Shown here piece after piece: positions 1 through 8,121 of a stretch of DNA of 8,121 nt; positions within the stretch are counted from its first letter, which is position 1; each line of letters starts with the position of its first letter. The DNA comes from an uncultured Rhodovulum sp. Its GTDB lineage: Bacteria > Pseudomonadota > Alphaproteobacteria > Rhodobacterales > Rhodobacteraceae. The stretch lies in the NCBI GenBank assembly GCA_946221765.1, contig CAMIMK010000136.1, forward strand, positions 1 to 8,121. Reading direction: 5' to 3'. A program made the position numbers and the translations under genes. The notes beneath the pieces were generated by a model. That model saw nothing but the letters and a program-made list of their open reading frames with translations, was not told the origin of the DNA and searched no databases.

Positions 1-88
1 GAGGCGCCGTCCCCGGGTCCACGGTCCGGTCGCCGGATCGGCGGTGGTGCCGGCGGCGCGTCGGGCGTGCCCGGTCGGGCCCCGGCCC

Positions 89-943
89 CTAGCCGGCCGT
101 GGTGGGGTGGAAGCGGCCGGCGGGGGAGAGGGTGAAGATCTCGCAGCCGGTCTCGGTGACACCCACCGAATGCTCGAACTGCGCGGAGAGCGAGCGGTCG
201 CGGGTCACGGCCGTCCATTCGTCCTCGAGCACCTTCGTCTCCGGGCGTCCGAGGTTGATCATCGGCTCGATCGTGAAGAACATTCCCGGCTCAAGGACCG
301 GGCCGGTGCCCCAGCGCCCGTAATGGAGCACGTTCGGGGCCGCATGGAACACCCGGCCGAGGCCGTGGCCGCAGAAGTCGCGCACGACCGAGCAGCGCTG
401 CGCCTCGGCATACCGCTGGATGGCCGCGCCGATGTCGCCGAAGGTATTGCCGGGCGCCACCCGGGCAATGCCCTCCATCAGGCAGTCATGGGTGATGTCC
501 ACCAGCCGGGAGGCAAAGGGCTTGGGCGTCCCGGCGACATACATGCGGCTCGAATCCCCGTACCAGCCGTCGACGATCACCGTCACGTCGATGTTGAGGA
601 TGTCGCCGTCGAGCAGCAGGTCGTTCTGCCGCTTCTTCTCGGTCTTGCCGGTCGGGATCACGTTGCCCGGGATGCCGTGGCAGACGACATGGTTGACCGA
701 GATGCAGGAGGCATGCCGGTAGCCCTTGTAGCCGATCGTGGCCGAGGTCGCCCCGGCGGCGAGCGTCATCGCCTCGATTTCGGCATCGAGCGCCCCGGTC
801 GAGACGCCGGGCGCGACCTTGTCGGCAATGCGGTCGAGGATGTCGGCCACCACCCGGCCAGCCCGTCGCATCCCCTCGAAGTCCTCAGGGGTATGAATGC
901 GGATGCCGTCCCTGTTCAGGCGGCTGGGCTCTTGTCCGTCCAA
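89..943 (-). CDS. map: Type I methionine aminopeptidase
   Basis: Removes the initiator methionine from nascent cytosolic proteins; a two-metal enzyme acting near the ribosome exit. Read from a TTG at 943-941 the product is 284 residues. The five metal ligands and the substrate His are all visible: His89 (VCHGIP), Asp119 (NIDVT), Asp130 (GDSSRM), His193 (CGHGLG), Glu226 (FTIEPM) and Glu257 (QFEHSVGVTE). The frame stays open upstream to 1255, but the part upstream of residue 1 does not look like the family, and the body starts with the usual RDGIRIHTPEDFEGMRRAG-type N-terminus. The TTG has GGAG at 955-952 with an 8-base spacer, which decides the start. Compared with the E. coli enzyme there is a Lys-rich insertion of about 12 residues (roughly residues 94-108) between CHGIP and DGDILNID. 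Stop is TAG. It is divergent from gyrA. Family assignment is essentially certain; the start is likely. Confidence 0.97.
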   Translation of the reverse strand: MDGQEPSRLNRDGIRIHTPEDFEGMRRAGRVVADILDRIADKVAPGVSTGALDAEIEAMTLAAGATSATIGYKGYRHASCISVNHVVCHGIPGNVIPTGKTEKKRQNDLLLDGDILNIDVTVIVDGWYGDSSRMYVAGTPKPFASRLVDITHDCLMEGIARVAPGNTFGDIGAAIQRYAEAQRCSVVRDFCGHGLGRVFHAAPNVLHYGRWGTGPVLEPGMFFTIEPMINLGRPETKVLEDEWTAVTRDRSLSAQFEHSVGVTETGCEIFTLSPAGRFHPTTAG

Positions 944-951
944 GGTGGAAT

Positions 952-955
952 CTCC
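952..955 (-). promoter_or_regulatory. Ribosome binding site deciding the map start
   Basis: On the minus strand GGAG (955-952) stands 8 bases before the TTG at 943. No in-frame ATG gives a family-like N-terminus: the first ATG inside (residue 25, EGMRRAG) would remove the conserved start of the protein. This supports TTG initiation. Confidence 0.7.
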
Positions 956-970
956 GGGGTTGGTCCTGCG

Positions 971-999
971 GATGTAACGGGTGCGGCGCCATTTTGCAA
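971..999 (-). promoter_or_regulatory. Candidate sigma-70 promoter for map
   Basis: On the minus strand TTGCAA (999-994) and TACATC (976-971) are separated by 17 bases. This predicts a transcript start near 964 and a leader of about 20 bases before the TTG. Each box matches the consensus only partly, so this is inference from spacing and position. The -35 box overlaps the outer arm of the inverted repeat at 998-1075, so that repeat could act as an operator if this promoter is real. Confidence 0.33.
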
Positions 1000-1075
1000 A
1001 TCCGGCCGGCAGCGTCCGGGCGGCTGGAAATTGACGCCATGTAAATTCGTGCGTCTGGGGCGTCAGGCCGGATTT
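998..1075. other. Nested inverted repeat, possible three-way-junction structure
   Basis: AAATCCGGCC (998-1007) is exactly complementary to GGCCGGATTT (1066-1075). Inside it, TGACGCC (1032-1038) is exactly complementary to GGCGTCA (1059-1065), and the two right arms abut with no gap. The segment between the left arms (1008-1031) has a weaker CAGC/GCTG pairing (1010-1013 with 1023-1026). Together these could fold as a 78-base three-way junction on either strand: a leader or small RNA reading toward gyrA, a leader of map, or a DNA operator between the divergent genes. I recognise no known RNA family. The pairing is seen directly; any function is inference. Confidence 0.4.
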
Positions 1076-1150
1076 TCGCGCATCCTTGGCGGAAATGGCT
1101 GGCAAATCGTGAAAAAACAGTCGTTGCAGGGGCTTTTCCAGCGCGGCGCA

Positions 1151-1179
1151 TTGCAGTTGAGCGGCTGACTGGTTAGACA
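1151..1179 (+). promoter_or_regulatory. Weak candidate promoter for gyrA
   Basis: TTGCAG (1151-1156) and TAGACA (1174-1179) are 17 bases apart, which would start transcription near 1186 and give a leader of about 30 bases. Both boxes match only half of the sigma-70 consensus. An AT-rich TATAAA at 1185-1190 is an alternative -10 without a convincing -35. A gyrA promoter must lie between the divergent genes; which element it is remains uncertain. Confidence 0.22.
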
Positions 1180-1204
1180 AAACGTATAAATCCCGAGCCC
1201 GCGT

Positions 1205-1209
1205 GAAGG
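1205..1209 (+). promoter_or_regulatory. Ribosome binding site deciding the gyrA start
   Basis: GAAGG (1205-1209) sits 8 bases before a TTG at 1218. The upstream in-frame GTG at 1203 has no Shine-Dalgarno sequence and itself overlaps this one. Starting at the TTG gives MTDTPEDDPE, a typical N-terminus for GyrA in this group, so TTG is preferred. Confidence 0.65.
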
Positions 1210-1217
1210 CCGCTTCC

Positions 1218-3956
<2,739 letters not shown>

Positions 3957-3968
3957 GAGACCGTCTGG

Positions 3969-4001
3969 AGCCCCGGACGGCTTTGTCCGACGGGGCTTCT
4001 T
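3969..4001 (+). terminator. Probable terminator of gyrA
   Basis: Twelve bases after the stop codon, AGCCCC (3969-3974) pairs with GGGGCT (3992-3997), and GGAC (3975-3978) pairs with GTCC (3985-3988), leaving a three-base bulge and a six-base loop. It is followed by a short T-containing tail (TCTTG), poor by E. coli standards but common in GC-rich alphaproteobacteria. Position and stem support a terminator; the weak tail lowers certainty. Confidence 0.6.
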
Positions 4002-4188
4002 GCGCCGGCCCTCCGCCGCCGCAGTTCCGGGCAGCCTCTGGCGGGCGGATCGAGGCGCAGACGGCGCCCGGGCCGGGGGCCGTCCGATCGGCCGCCGCCC
4101 AACCCTCATGTGGCCCTGCGCCGCGCCGCTCTGCAAGCCATGAGGATGGCCGTGATCGGCGGACGACCGCCGGTTGATTTCCGCAAGA

Positions 4189-4217
4189 TTGTCGCTCCGG
4201 CAGCTCGTGGCTACCCT
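4189..4217 (+). promoter_or_regulatory. Candidate promoter of the first acyltransferase, implying a leaderless mRNA
   Basis: TTGTCG (4189-4194) and TACCCT (4212-4217) are 17 bases apart. Transcription would start about seven bases downstream, at or next to the GTG at 4224. No Shine-Dalgarno sequence precedes that GTG, which fits leaderless translation. The -10 box is weak, so this is a hypothesis. The rest of 3998-4223 holds only GC-rich short palindromes and no gene I can support. Confidence 0.28.
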
Positions 4218-4223
4218 TGGCCC

Positions 4224-5291
4224 GTGCAGATCATCTCAATCCAGTATCTTCGCGCCATTGCCGCGCTCATGGTGGTTCTTTTCCATCTTCATCCCCAGCT
4301 GGAACGCATGGGGGTGCGGGCATGGCCCGGTGAGTGGCTGAGTTCCGGCGTCGACATCTTCTTCGTCGTCAGCGGCTTCATCATGTGGTGGACGACCCGC
4401 ACCGGCGATGTGTCGCCGGGCGACTTCATGCGGCGGCGGATCCACCGGGTCGTGCCCGTCTACTGGGCGCTGTCGGCCGTCTATGTCGCCGTGCTGCTGG
4501 TGGCGCCGCGGCTGATGCAGTCGGGCGTGCTGGAGCTGCCCCATGCGGTGGCCTCCTTCTTCTTCATCCCGGTTCTGCATCCGGTGACGGGCTACATGAT
4601 GCCGCTGGTCACGCCGGGCTGGACGCTGAACTACGAGATGTTCTTCTACGGCATCTTCGCGCTCGGCCTGTTCCTGCCCCGCGCCCATCGGCTTGCCTTC
4701 GTTTCCCTTGCCATGGTGCTGCTGGTGCTGCTTGGCCAGCTGGTGGATCCGCAGTCGCGCGTCGCCGATTTCTACACCTCGACGCTGCTGCTCGAATTCC
4801 TGTTCGGCGTCTGGCTCGGGGTTCTCTTCGAGGCCGGCCGCGTCCTTCCGCCGCGGGCCCTGCCGCTGGCCGCACTGGTGGCGGTGGTGGCCCTCGTCGG
4901 CCTGCAACGCTTCGCGACTTCCGAGACGCGCTTTCTCTTCATGGGTCTCCCGGCGATGGCCGTGGTCTTCGTGGCCGTCTCGTGGGAGCGGTGGCGGCCG
5001 GTGCGGGGCCTGCCGGTTGCCCTGCTGCTCGGGAATGCGTCCTATTCGATCTATCTCGTGCACCAGCTCGCCCTTTCGGCAACGGCGCAGGCGTGGCGGC
5101 GGGCGTTTGACGGCCCGCCCTGGCTGGTGGGCTCCAGCTTCGCCCTTGCCGGCGTCGCGGTCTCGGTCGGGCTGGGCCTCGCCTGCCACCGGCTGGTGGA
5201 GCAGCCGCTCGGCCGCCTGACCCGCCCCCTCGTGGCCCGGCCCGCGGCCGCCCCGCAGGCCCTGCCGCAGCCCCATCCCGGCCGCGGCTGA
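4224..5291 (+). CDS. Acyltransferase-3 family membrane protein (ExoZ/OafA-like), first copy
   Basis: Integral inner-membrane protein predicted to transfer an acyl (often acetyl) group onto a glycan being exported; the acceptor cannot be told from sequence. With GTG at 4224 it has 355 residues, and its N-terminus MQIISIQYLRA lines up with MSLHSIQYARA of the next gene. Family hallmarks: the R-x10-H motif in the first helix (Arg10 to His21), SGVDIFFVVSGFIMWW (41-56), an RxxR motif (Arg72-Arg75), PGWTLNYEMFFY (131-142), FYTSTLLLEFLFG from 183, and GNASYSIYLVH (270-280). About ten hydrophobic segments are visible, and the short C-terminal tail is rich in Pro and Ala. The frame is open to an ATG at 4110, which would add 38 residues unlike the family N-terminus, so the GTG is preferred despite lacking a ribosome binding site. 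It is tandem with a paralogue 60 bases downstream. ExoZ-like exopolysaccharide acetylation is the closest analogy, but specificity is unknown. Confidence 0.9.
   Translation: MQIISIQYLRAIAALMVVLFHLHPQLERMGVRAWPGEWLSSGVDIFFVVSGFIMWWTTRTGDVSPGDFMRRRIHRVVPVYWALSAVYVAVLLVAPRLMQSGVLELPHAVASFFFIPVLHPVTGYMMPLVTPGWTLNYEMFFYGIFALGLFLPRAHRLAFVSLAMVLLVLLGQLVDPQSRVADFYTSTLLLEFLFGVWLGVLFEAGRVLPPRALPLAALVAVVALVGLQRFATSETRFLFMGLPAMAVVFVAVSWERWRPVRGLPVALLLGNASYSIYLVHQLALSATAQAWRRAFDGPPWLVGSSFALAGVAVSVGLGLACHRLVEQPLGRLTRPLVARPAAAPQALPQPHPGRG
4345..4808 (+). repeat. Diverged direct repeat, copy 1 (pairs with 5464-5927)
   Basis: Three blocks inside the first acyltransferase gene recur in the second at a constant offset of 1119 bases: 4345-4386 (41 of 42 bases identical), 4620-4650 (31 of 31) and 4770-4808 (37 of 39). 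Sequence between the blocks has diverged much more. The constant offset means no net insertion or deletion across this core. The blocks match the most conserved protein motifs, so selection plus shared codon preference may explain part of the identity; gene conversion is another explanation. Confidence 0.75.
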
Positions 5292-5295
5292 TTCA

Positions 5296-5312
5296 ACCGC
5301 CCTTAAGGCGGT
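5296..5312 (+). other. Small hairpin between the two acyltransferase genes
   Basis: ACCGCC (5296-5301) is perfectly complementary to GGCGGT (5307-5312) with the five-base loop CTTAA, four bases after the stop of the first gene. No T-run follows, so it is a poor intrinsic terminator. It could protect the 3' end of the upstream message or attenuate read-through. Confidence 0.35.
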
Positions 5313-5333
5313 CATGCCAGGGTCGGCCCCGAT

Positions 5334-5338
5334 AGGAG
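5334..5338 (+). promoter_or_regulatory. Ribosome binding site of the second acyltransferase
   Basis: AGGAG at 5334-5338 precedes the ATG at 5352 by 13 bases, longer than ideal; a G5 run at 5342-5346 lies closer and might contribute. The ATG is supported independently by alignment of the N-terminus with the first copy. Confidence 0.5.
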
Positions 5339-5351
5339 CCCGGGGGCCGGC

Positions 5352-6539
5352 ATGTCGCTTCATTCCATCCAGTATGCCAGGGCGCTCGCGGCGCTGATGG
5401 TGGTGCTCTTCCACATGGGCAGCACCGATTATGCCGGCAGGTATTCCGGCCACTGGCTGGGGGCCGGCGTCGACATCTTCTTCGTCATCAGCGGCTTCAT
5501 CATGTACTGGACGACGGCGGGTCGCGACGTGACGCCGGGGGGATTCATCCGCCGGCGGCTCCTGCGAATCGTGCCGCTCTACTGGCTGGTGACCACCGTC
5601 ATGGTGGCGCTGATCCTCGGGGTGCCGCAGGTGGTCCGGTCGGGCAGCTTCGACTTGCCCCATGTGGTCGCCTCCTACCTCTTCGTGCCCTGGATGCACC
5701 CGGTCCTGAACTATCCCTTCCCGGTCGTGGTCCCGGGATGGACGCTGAACTACGAGATGTTCTTCTACGTCGCCTTCGCTGCCTGCCTCGCGCTCCCCGA
5801 GCGGCGGCGGCCCTGGGCGCTCTCGGCGGTGCTCGGCGGCCTCGTCCTGGCGGGGTGGATCTTCGACCCGCATCAGGTGCAGACGCGCTTCTACACCTCG
5901 ACGCTGCTCCTCGAATTCCTCTTCGGCACCGGGATCGGGATCCTTGTCCGGCGCGGGCGGCTGATGCCCCGCGGGCTGGCACTCGGGTTGGTGCCGGTGA
6001 TCCTGCCGGCGCTGTGGCTGCTCGACGGCGCCCCGCAGCAGGGGCTGACCTGGGGCCTGCCGGCGGCGGCCTTCGTCTATGGCATCATCTCACTGGAGCG
6101 GCAGGGCCTGGTGCCGCGGCTGCCGCTGCTGCTGCTGCTCGGCAATGCCTCGTATTCGCTCTACCTGATCCATCCGATGGTCCTGTCCGCGCTCGACCAG
6201 GTGCTGGAGCGGACCGGGGTGGCGGCCGCCGCGACGGCGCCCCTGCCCGGCCTCGGGCTGTCGCTGGTCATCATCGCGGTCACGGCCACCGCGGGCTGCC
6301 TCTGCTATATCCTGATGGAGCAGCCGCTCGGGCGCCTCGCGCATCGGATCTTCGGCGAGGGGGGCCGGAAAACCGTTCCCGTTCCGGAAACAATAAGTCG
6401 ACGCGATCGGGATTTGTCGCCATCTGGCGGTGCGGTAGAGTCGGTTGCATTGGCGCGGCATGGTGTTGCGCCGCAATCGGATCGTAGCTCATGCCCAGTT
6501 CCCTTGGCTCCGTTGCCGCCCTCGCCGGGCGCATCCTGA
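5352..6539 (+). CDS. Acyltransferase-3 family membrane protein (ExoZ/OafA-like), second copy with anomalous C-terminal tail
   Basis: Paralogue of the preceding gene, about half identical by eye, with the same predicted role in acylating an exported glycan at the inner membrane. It carries the R-x10-H motif (Arg10-His21), GVDIFFVISGFIMYW (39-53), RxxR at Arg69-Arg72, PGWTLNYEMFFY (128-139), FYTSTLLLEFLFG from 180 and GNASYSLYLIH (264-274). Family homology ends near EQPLGRLAHRIF (to residue 334). The remaining 61 residues are unlike the first copy and use codons such as ATA, ACA, AGT and TCA that are rare in the neighbouring genes. They cross a promoter-like element and overlap the DoxX start by 49 bases. 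A G6 run at 6359-6364 sits exactly at the junction; skipping one base there would end the protein at a TAA at 6394-6396 with a short basic tail. The gene is probably functional in its core; the annotated C-terminus is doubtful. Confidence 0.9.
   Translation: MSLHSIQYARALAALMVVLFHMGSTDYAGRYSGHWLGAGVDIFFVISGFIMYWTTAGRDVTPGGFIRRRLLRIVPLYWLVTTVMVALILGVPQVVRSGSFDLPHVVASYLFVPWMHPVLNYPFPVVVPGWTLNYEMFFYVAFAACLALPERRRPWALSAVLGGLVLAGWIFDPHQVQTRFYTSTLLLEFLFGTGIGILVRRGRLMPRGLALGLVPVILPALWLLDGAPQQGLTWGLPAAAFVYGIISLERQGLVPRLPLLLLLGNASYSLYLIHPMVLSALDQVLERTGVAAAATAPLPGLGLSLVIIAVTATAGCLCYILMEQPLGRLAHRIFGEGGRKTVPVPETISRRDRDLSPSGGAVESVALARHGVAPQSDRSSCPVPLAPLPPSPGAS
5464..5927 (+). repeat. Diverged direct repeat, copy 2 (pairs with 4345-4808)
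   Basis: The matching blocks are 5464-5505, 5739-5769 and 5889-5927, in the same order and at the same spacing as in copy 1. They cover the codons for GVDIFF..SGFIM, WTLNYEMFFY and FYTSTLLLEFLFG. Confidence 0.75.
6414..6441 (+). promoter_or_regulatory. Candidate promoter of the DoxX-family gene
   Basis: TTGTCG (6414-6419) and TAGAGT (6436-6441) are 16 bases apart, each matching four of six sigma-70 consensus positions. Transcription would start near 6448, about 43 bases before the ATG at 6491. It lies inside the anomalous tail of the second acyltransferase frame, in a locally less GC-rich stretch, which supports that stretch being intergenic by origin. Confidence 0.42.
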
Positions 6540-6913
6540 TCGCCTATTTCTTCGTCTCCGCCGGCATCGCCAAGCTCGTCGACCTGCCCGGGGCGATGGC
6601 CTATACCGCCTCCGGCGGCCTCCCCGGGATCTTCGCCGTCCCCGCGATGCTGCTCGAGATCTTCGGTGGCCTCGCGATTCTCGTCGGCTGGCAGACCCGC
6701 ATCGCCGCCGTCGCGCTTGCCGCCTTCACGCTGGTGGCCGGCCTTCTCTTCCACTACCTGCCGTCGCTCAGCGCCGAGCCCGGTCAGGCCTTCGTGCAGT
6801 CGCTGATGTTCAACAAGAACCTTGCCATCGCCGGCGGGCTCCTGACGATCGCTGGCATCGGGGCGGGCGTCCTGTCGCTCGATGCCCGGCGCGGAAGCCG
6901 CGCCCTCGCCTGA
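6491..6913 (+). CDS. DoxX family membrane protein
   Basis: Small inner-membrane protein of 140 residues, the usual length for DoxX. Four hydrophobic helices are visible at about 6-26, 46-66, 70-91 and 108-130. The first carries the family pattern FFVSAGIAKLVDLPG (20-34), the second has a buried Glu56 in LLEIFGG, and the fourth begins FNKNLAIAGGLL (107-118). The family is named for a thiosulfate:quinone oxidoreductase subunit, and other members are linked to redox or thiol stress, but the function of this stand-alone type is mostly unknown; none is inferred here. The Shine-Dalgarno is weak (GGAT about 8 bases before the ATG). The start lies 49 bases upstream of the stop of the preceding reading frame. 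A strong terminator 15 bases after the stop makes this a probable single-gene unit or the last gene of the acyltransferase unit. Confidence 0.9.
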   Translation: MPSSLGSVAALAGRILIAYFFVSAGIAKLVDLPGAMAYTASGGLPGIFAVPAMLLEIFGGLAILVGWQTRIAAVALAAFTLVAGLLFHYLPSLSAEPGQAFVQSLMFNKNLAIAGGLLTIAGIGAGVLSLDARRGSRALA

Positions 6914-6927
6914 CCCTGACCCCAGCC

Positions 6928-6965
6928 AAGCGTCCGTGCCCGCCCGTGGCACGGACGCTTCCCTT
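6928..6965 (+). terminator. Strong intrinsic terminator after the DoxX gene
   Basis: AAGCGTCCGTGCC (6928-6940) is perfectly complementary to GGCACGGACGCTT (6948-6960): a 13-bp stem with a seven-base loop, followed by CCCTTTCCC. It lies between the DoxX stop and trmFO, so it should isolate trmFO transcriptionally from the genes upstream. The T-run is short but the stem is the strongest in the window. Confidence 0.88.
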
Positions 6966-6993
6966 TCCCGGCCGTCTCGCCTAGATGCGGCCC

Positions 6994-8121
6994 ATGAACC
7001 CAGATCCAGTCCACGTCATCGGCGGCGGCATGGCCGGCTCGGAGGCCGCCTGGCAGCTCGCCTCCGCCGGGGTGCCGGTCATCCTGCACGAGATGCGGCC
7101 CGTTGTCGGCACCTTCGCCCACCAGACCGACGGGCTGGCCGAGATGGTCTGCTCCAATTCCTTCCGCTCGGATGACGACGCGCAGAATGCGGTCGGCCTG
7201 CTGCACTGGGAGATGCGGGCGGCCGGGGGGCTGGTGATCGGCGCCGCCGACCGCCATGCCCTGCCTGCCGGCGGCGCGCTGGCCGTGGACCGGGGTCCGT
7301 TCAGCGCCGATGTCACCGCGGCGCTGGAGGCGCATCCGCTCGTCACCATCGACCGCGCCGAGGTGGCGGGCCTGCCGCCCGCCGGCTGGCAGTCGGTCAT
7401 CGTCGCCACCGGGCCGCTGACCTCGCCCGCCCTGGCCGGGGCCATCCGCGAGCTGACCGACGAAGGCGCGCTCGCCTTCTTCGACGCGATCGCGCCCATC
7501 GTGCATTTCGAAAGCATCGACCTGTCGAAGGCCTGGTTCCAGTCGCGCTACGACAAGGGCGAGACCGAGGCGGAGCGCACCGCCTACCTGAACTGCCCGA
7601 TGGACCGGGACCAGTACGAGAGCTTCATCGACGCGCTGCTGGCGGCCGACAAGACCGAGTTCAAGGACTGGGAGCGCGACACCCCGTATTTCGAGGGCTG
7701 CCTGCCGATCGAGGTCATGGCCGAGCGCGGCCGCGAGACCCTGCGCTTCGGCCCTCTGAAGCCCGTGGGGCTGACGAACCCCCATGCCCCGGACCGCAAG
7801 CCCCATGCCGTCGTCCAGCTCCGCCGCGACAACGCGCTCGGCACGCTCTACAACATCGTCGGCTTCCAGACCAAGATGAAGCACGGCGCGCAGACCGAGG
7901 TCTTCCGCCGGATCCCGGGGCTGGAGAATGCCGCCTTCGCCCGGCTCGGGGGAATCCATCGCAACACCTTCCTGAACTCACCGCGCCTGCTCGATGCCAC
8001 CATGCGGTTGAAGGCCGATCCGCGCCTGCGCTTCGCCGGGCAGGTGACTGGGGTCGAGGGCTATGTCGAGAGCGCGGCGATGGGCCTGCTCGCCGGGCGG
8101 CTCGCGGCCGCCGAGGCGCTC
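6994..8121 (+). CDS. trmFO: tRNA (uracil-54-C5)-methyltransferase, folate/FAD dependent, partial at 3' end
   Basis: Makes m5U54 in the T-loop of tRNA using methylene-tetrahydrofolate and NAD(P)H with bound FAD, in the cytosol. The window covers 376 residues of a family usually near 450 and ends in frame without a stop. The FAD-binding GGGMAG lies at residues 10-15, followed by VILHEMRP (29-36). The conserved Cys53 in MVCSNSFRSDD matches the catalytic-region Cys53 of the Bacillus enzyme, and Cys236 in YFEGCLPIE is the second conserved Cys. VATGPLTS (137-144), FGPLKPVGL and the C-terminal FAGQVTGVEGYVES are also typical. An in-frame ATG at 6985 would add three residues; neither start has a clear ribosome binding site. 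It stands behind a strong terminator, so its promoter should lie in or just after 6961-6993, but I cannot identify one. Confidence 0.96.
   Translation, partial: MNPDPVHVIGGGMAGSEAAWQLASAGVPVILHEMRPVVGTFAHQTDGLAEMVCSNSFRSDDDAQNAVGLLHWEMRAAGGLVIGAADRHALPAGGALAVDRGPFSADVTAALEAHPLVTIDRAEVAGLPPAGWQSVIVATGPLTSPALAGAIRELTDEGALAFFDAIAPIVHFESIDLSKAWFQSRYDKGETEAERTAYLNCPMDRDQYESFIDALLAADKTEFKDWERDTPYFEGCLPIEVMAERGRETLRFGPLKPVGLTNPHAPDRKPHAVVQLRRDNALGTLYNIVGFQTKMKHGAQTEVFRRIPGLENAAFARLGGIHRNTFLNSPRLLDATMRLKADPRLRFAGQVTGVEGYVESAAMGLLAGRLAAAEAL

Noticed and set aside
1..22. Possible start (GTG at 22-20 on the minus strand) of a gene downstream of map
   Set aside because: Only seven codons lie in the window, with no clear ribosome binding site; too little to call.
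44..1168. Plus-strand frame of 374 codons over map
   Set aside because: Antisense shadow of map, whose metal ligands are all intact on the minus strand.
4110..4223. N-terminal extension of the first acyltransferase from the ATG at 4110
   Set aside because: The 38 residues are unlike the family, contain no membrane helix, and are absent from the tandem paralogue, which begins at the equivalent of 4224.
4236..5873. A 545-codon minus-strand frame spanning both acyltransferases
   Set aside because: It is a compositional shadow. The same pseudo-repeat appears twice in its translation only because the sense genes are paralogues. No start signal or family resemblance.
6365..6387. CCGGAA/TTCCGG inverted repeat as a terminator of the second acyltransferase
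   Set aside because: Only a 6-bp stem with an 11-base loop and no T-run on either strand; it cannot be told from chance.
6784..7959. A 391-codon minus-strand frame opposite trmFO and the DoxX 3' end
   Set aside because: It runs antisense through a clear trmFO and across a strong terminator, with low-complexity composition.

Overview
The window comes from a GC-rich alphaproteobacterium. The near-textbook GyrA and Map sequences resemble those of Rhodobacterales/Paracoccaceae from memory; this is my recognition, not a search. Most of it is chromosomal housekeeping sequence. I see no transposase, integrase, phage gene, CRISPR array, tRNA or rRNA.

Layout. Positions 1-88 lie downstream of map and hold no gene I can support. 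A minus-strand map (type I methionine aminopeptidase, 943 to 89) is divergent from gyrA (1218-3956). Both genes appear to start at TTG codons behind good Shine-Dalgarno sequences. The 274-base divergent region contains candidate promoters and an unexplained nested inverted repeat (998-1075) that could fold as a three-way junction. A GC-rich hairpin follows gyrA.

Next are two tandem paralogous acyltransferase-3 (ExoZ/OafA-like) integral membrane genes, 4224-5291 and 5352-6539. They presumably acylate a surface or exported glycan whose identity cannot be read here. The first may be translated from a leaderless GTG mRNA. The second carries a long C-terminal tail with non-coding-like codon use that runs into the next gene, possibly through a slip at a G6 run. 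A small four-helix DoxX-family membrane protein (6491-6913) follows with its own candidate promoter and a very strong 13-bp-stem terminator. The window ends inside trmFO (6994 onward), the folate/FAD-dependent tRNA m5U54 methyltransferase.

How the genes relate. map, gyrA and trmFO are core protein-maturation, DNA-topology and tRNA-modification genes with no obvious functional link. The acyltransferase pair is the only accessory-looking part: a local duplication that still shares short, nearly identical DNA blocks at a constant 1119-base offset. I do not see convincing evidence for a new multi-gene system. The best leads are the intergenic structure, the acyltransferase pair, and the Gly at the quinolone-determining position of GyrA.
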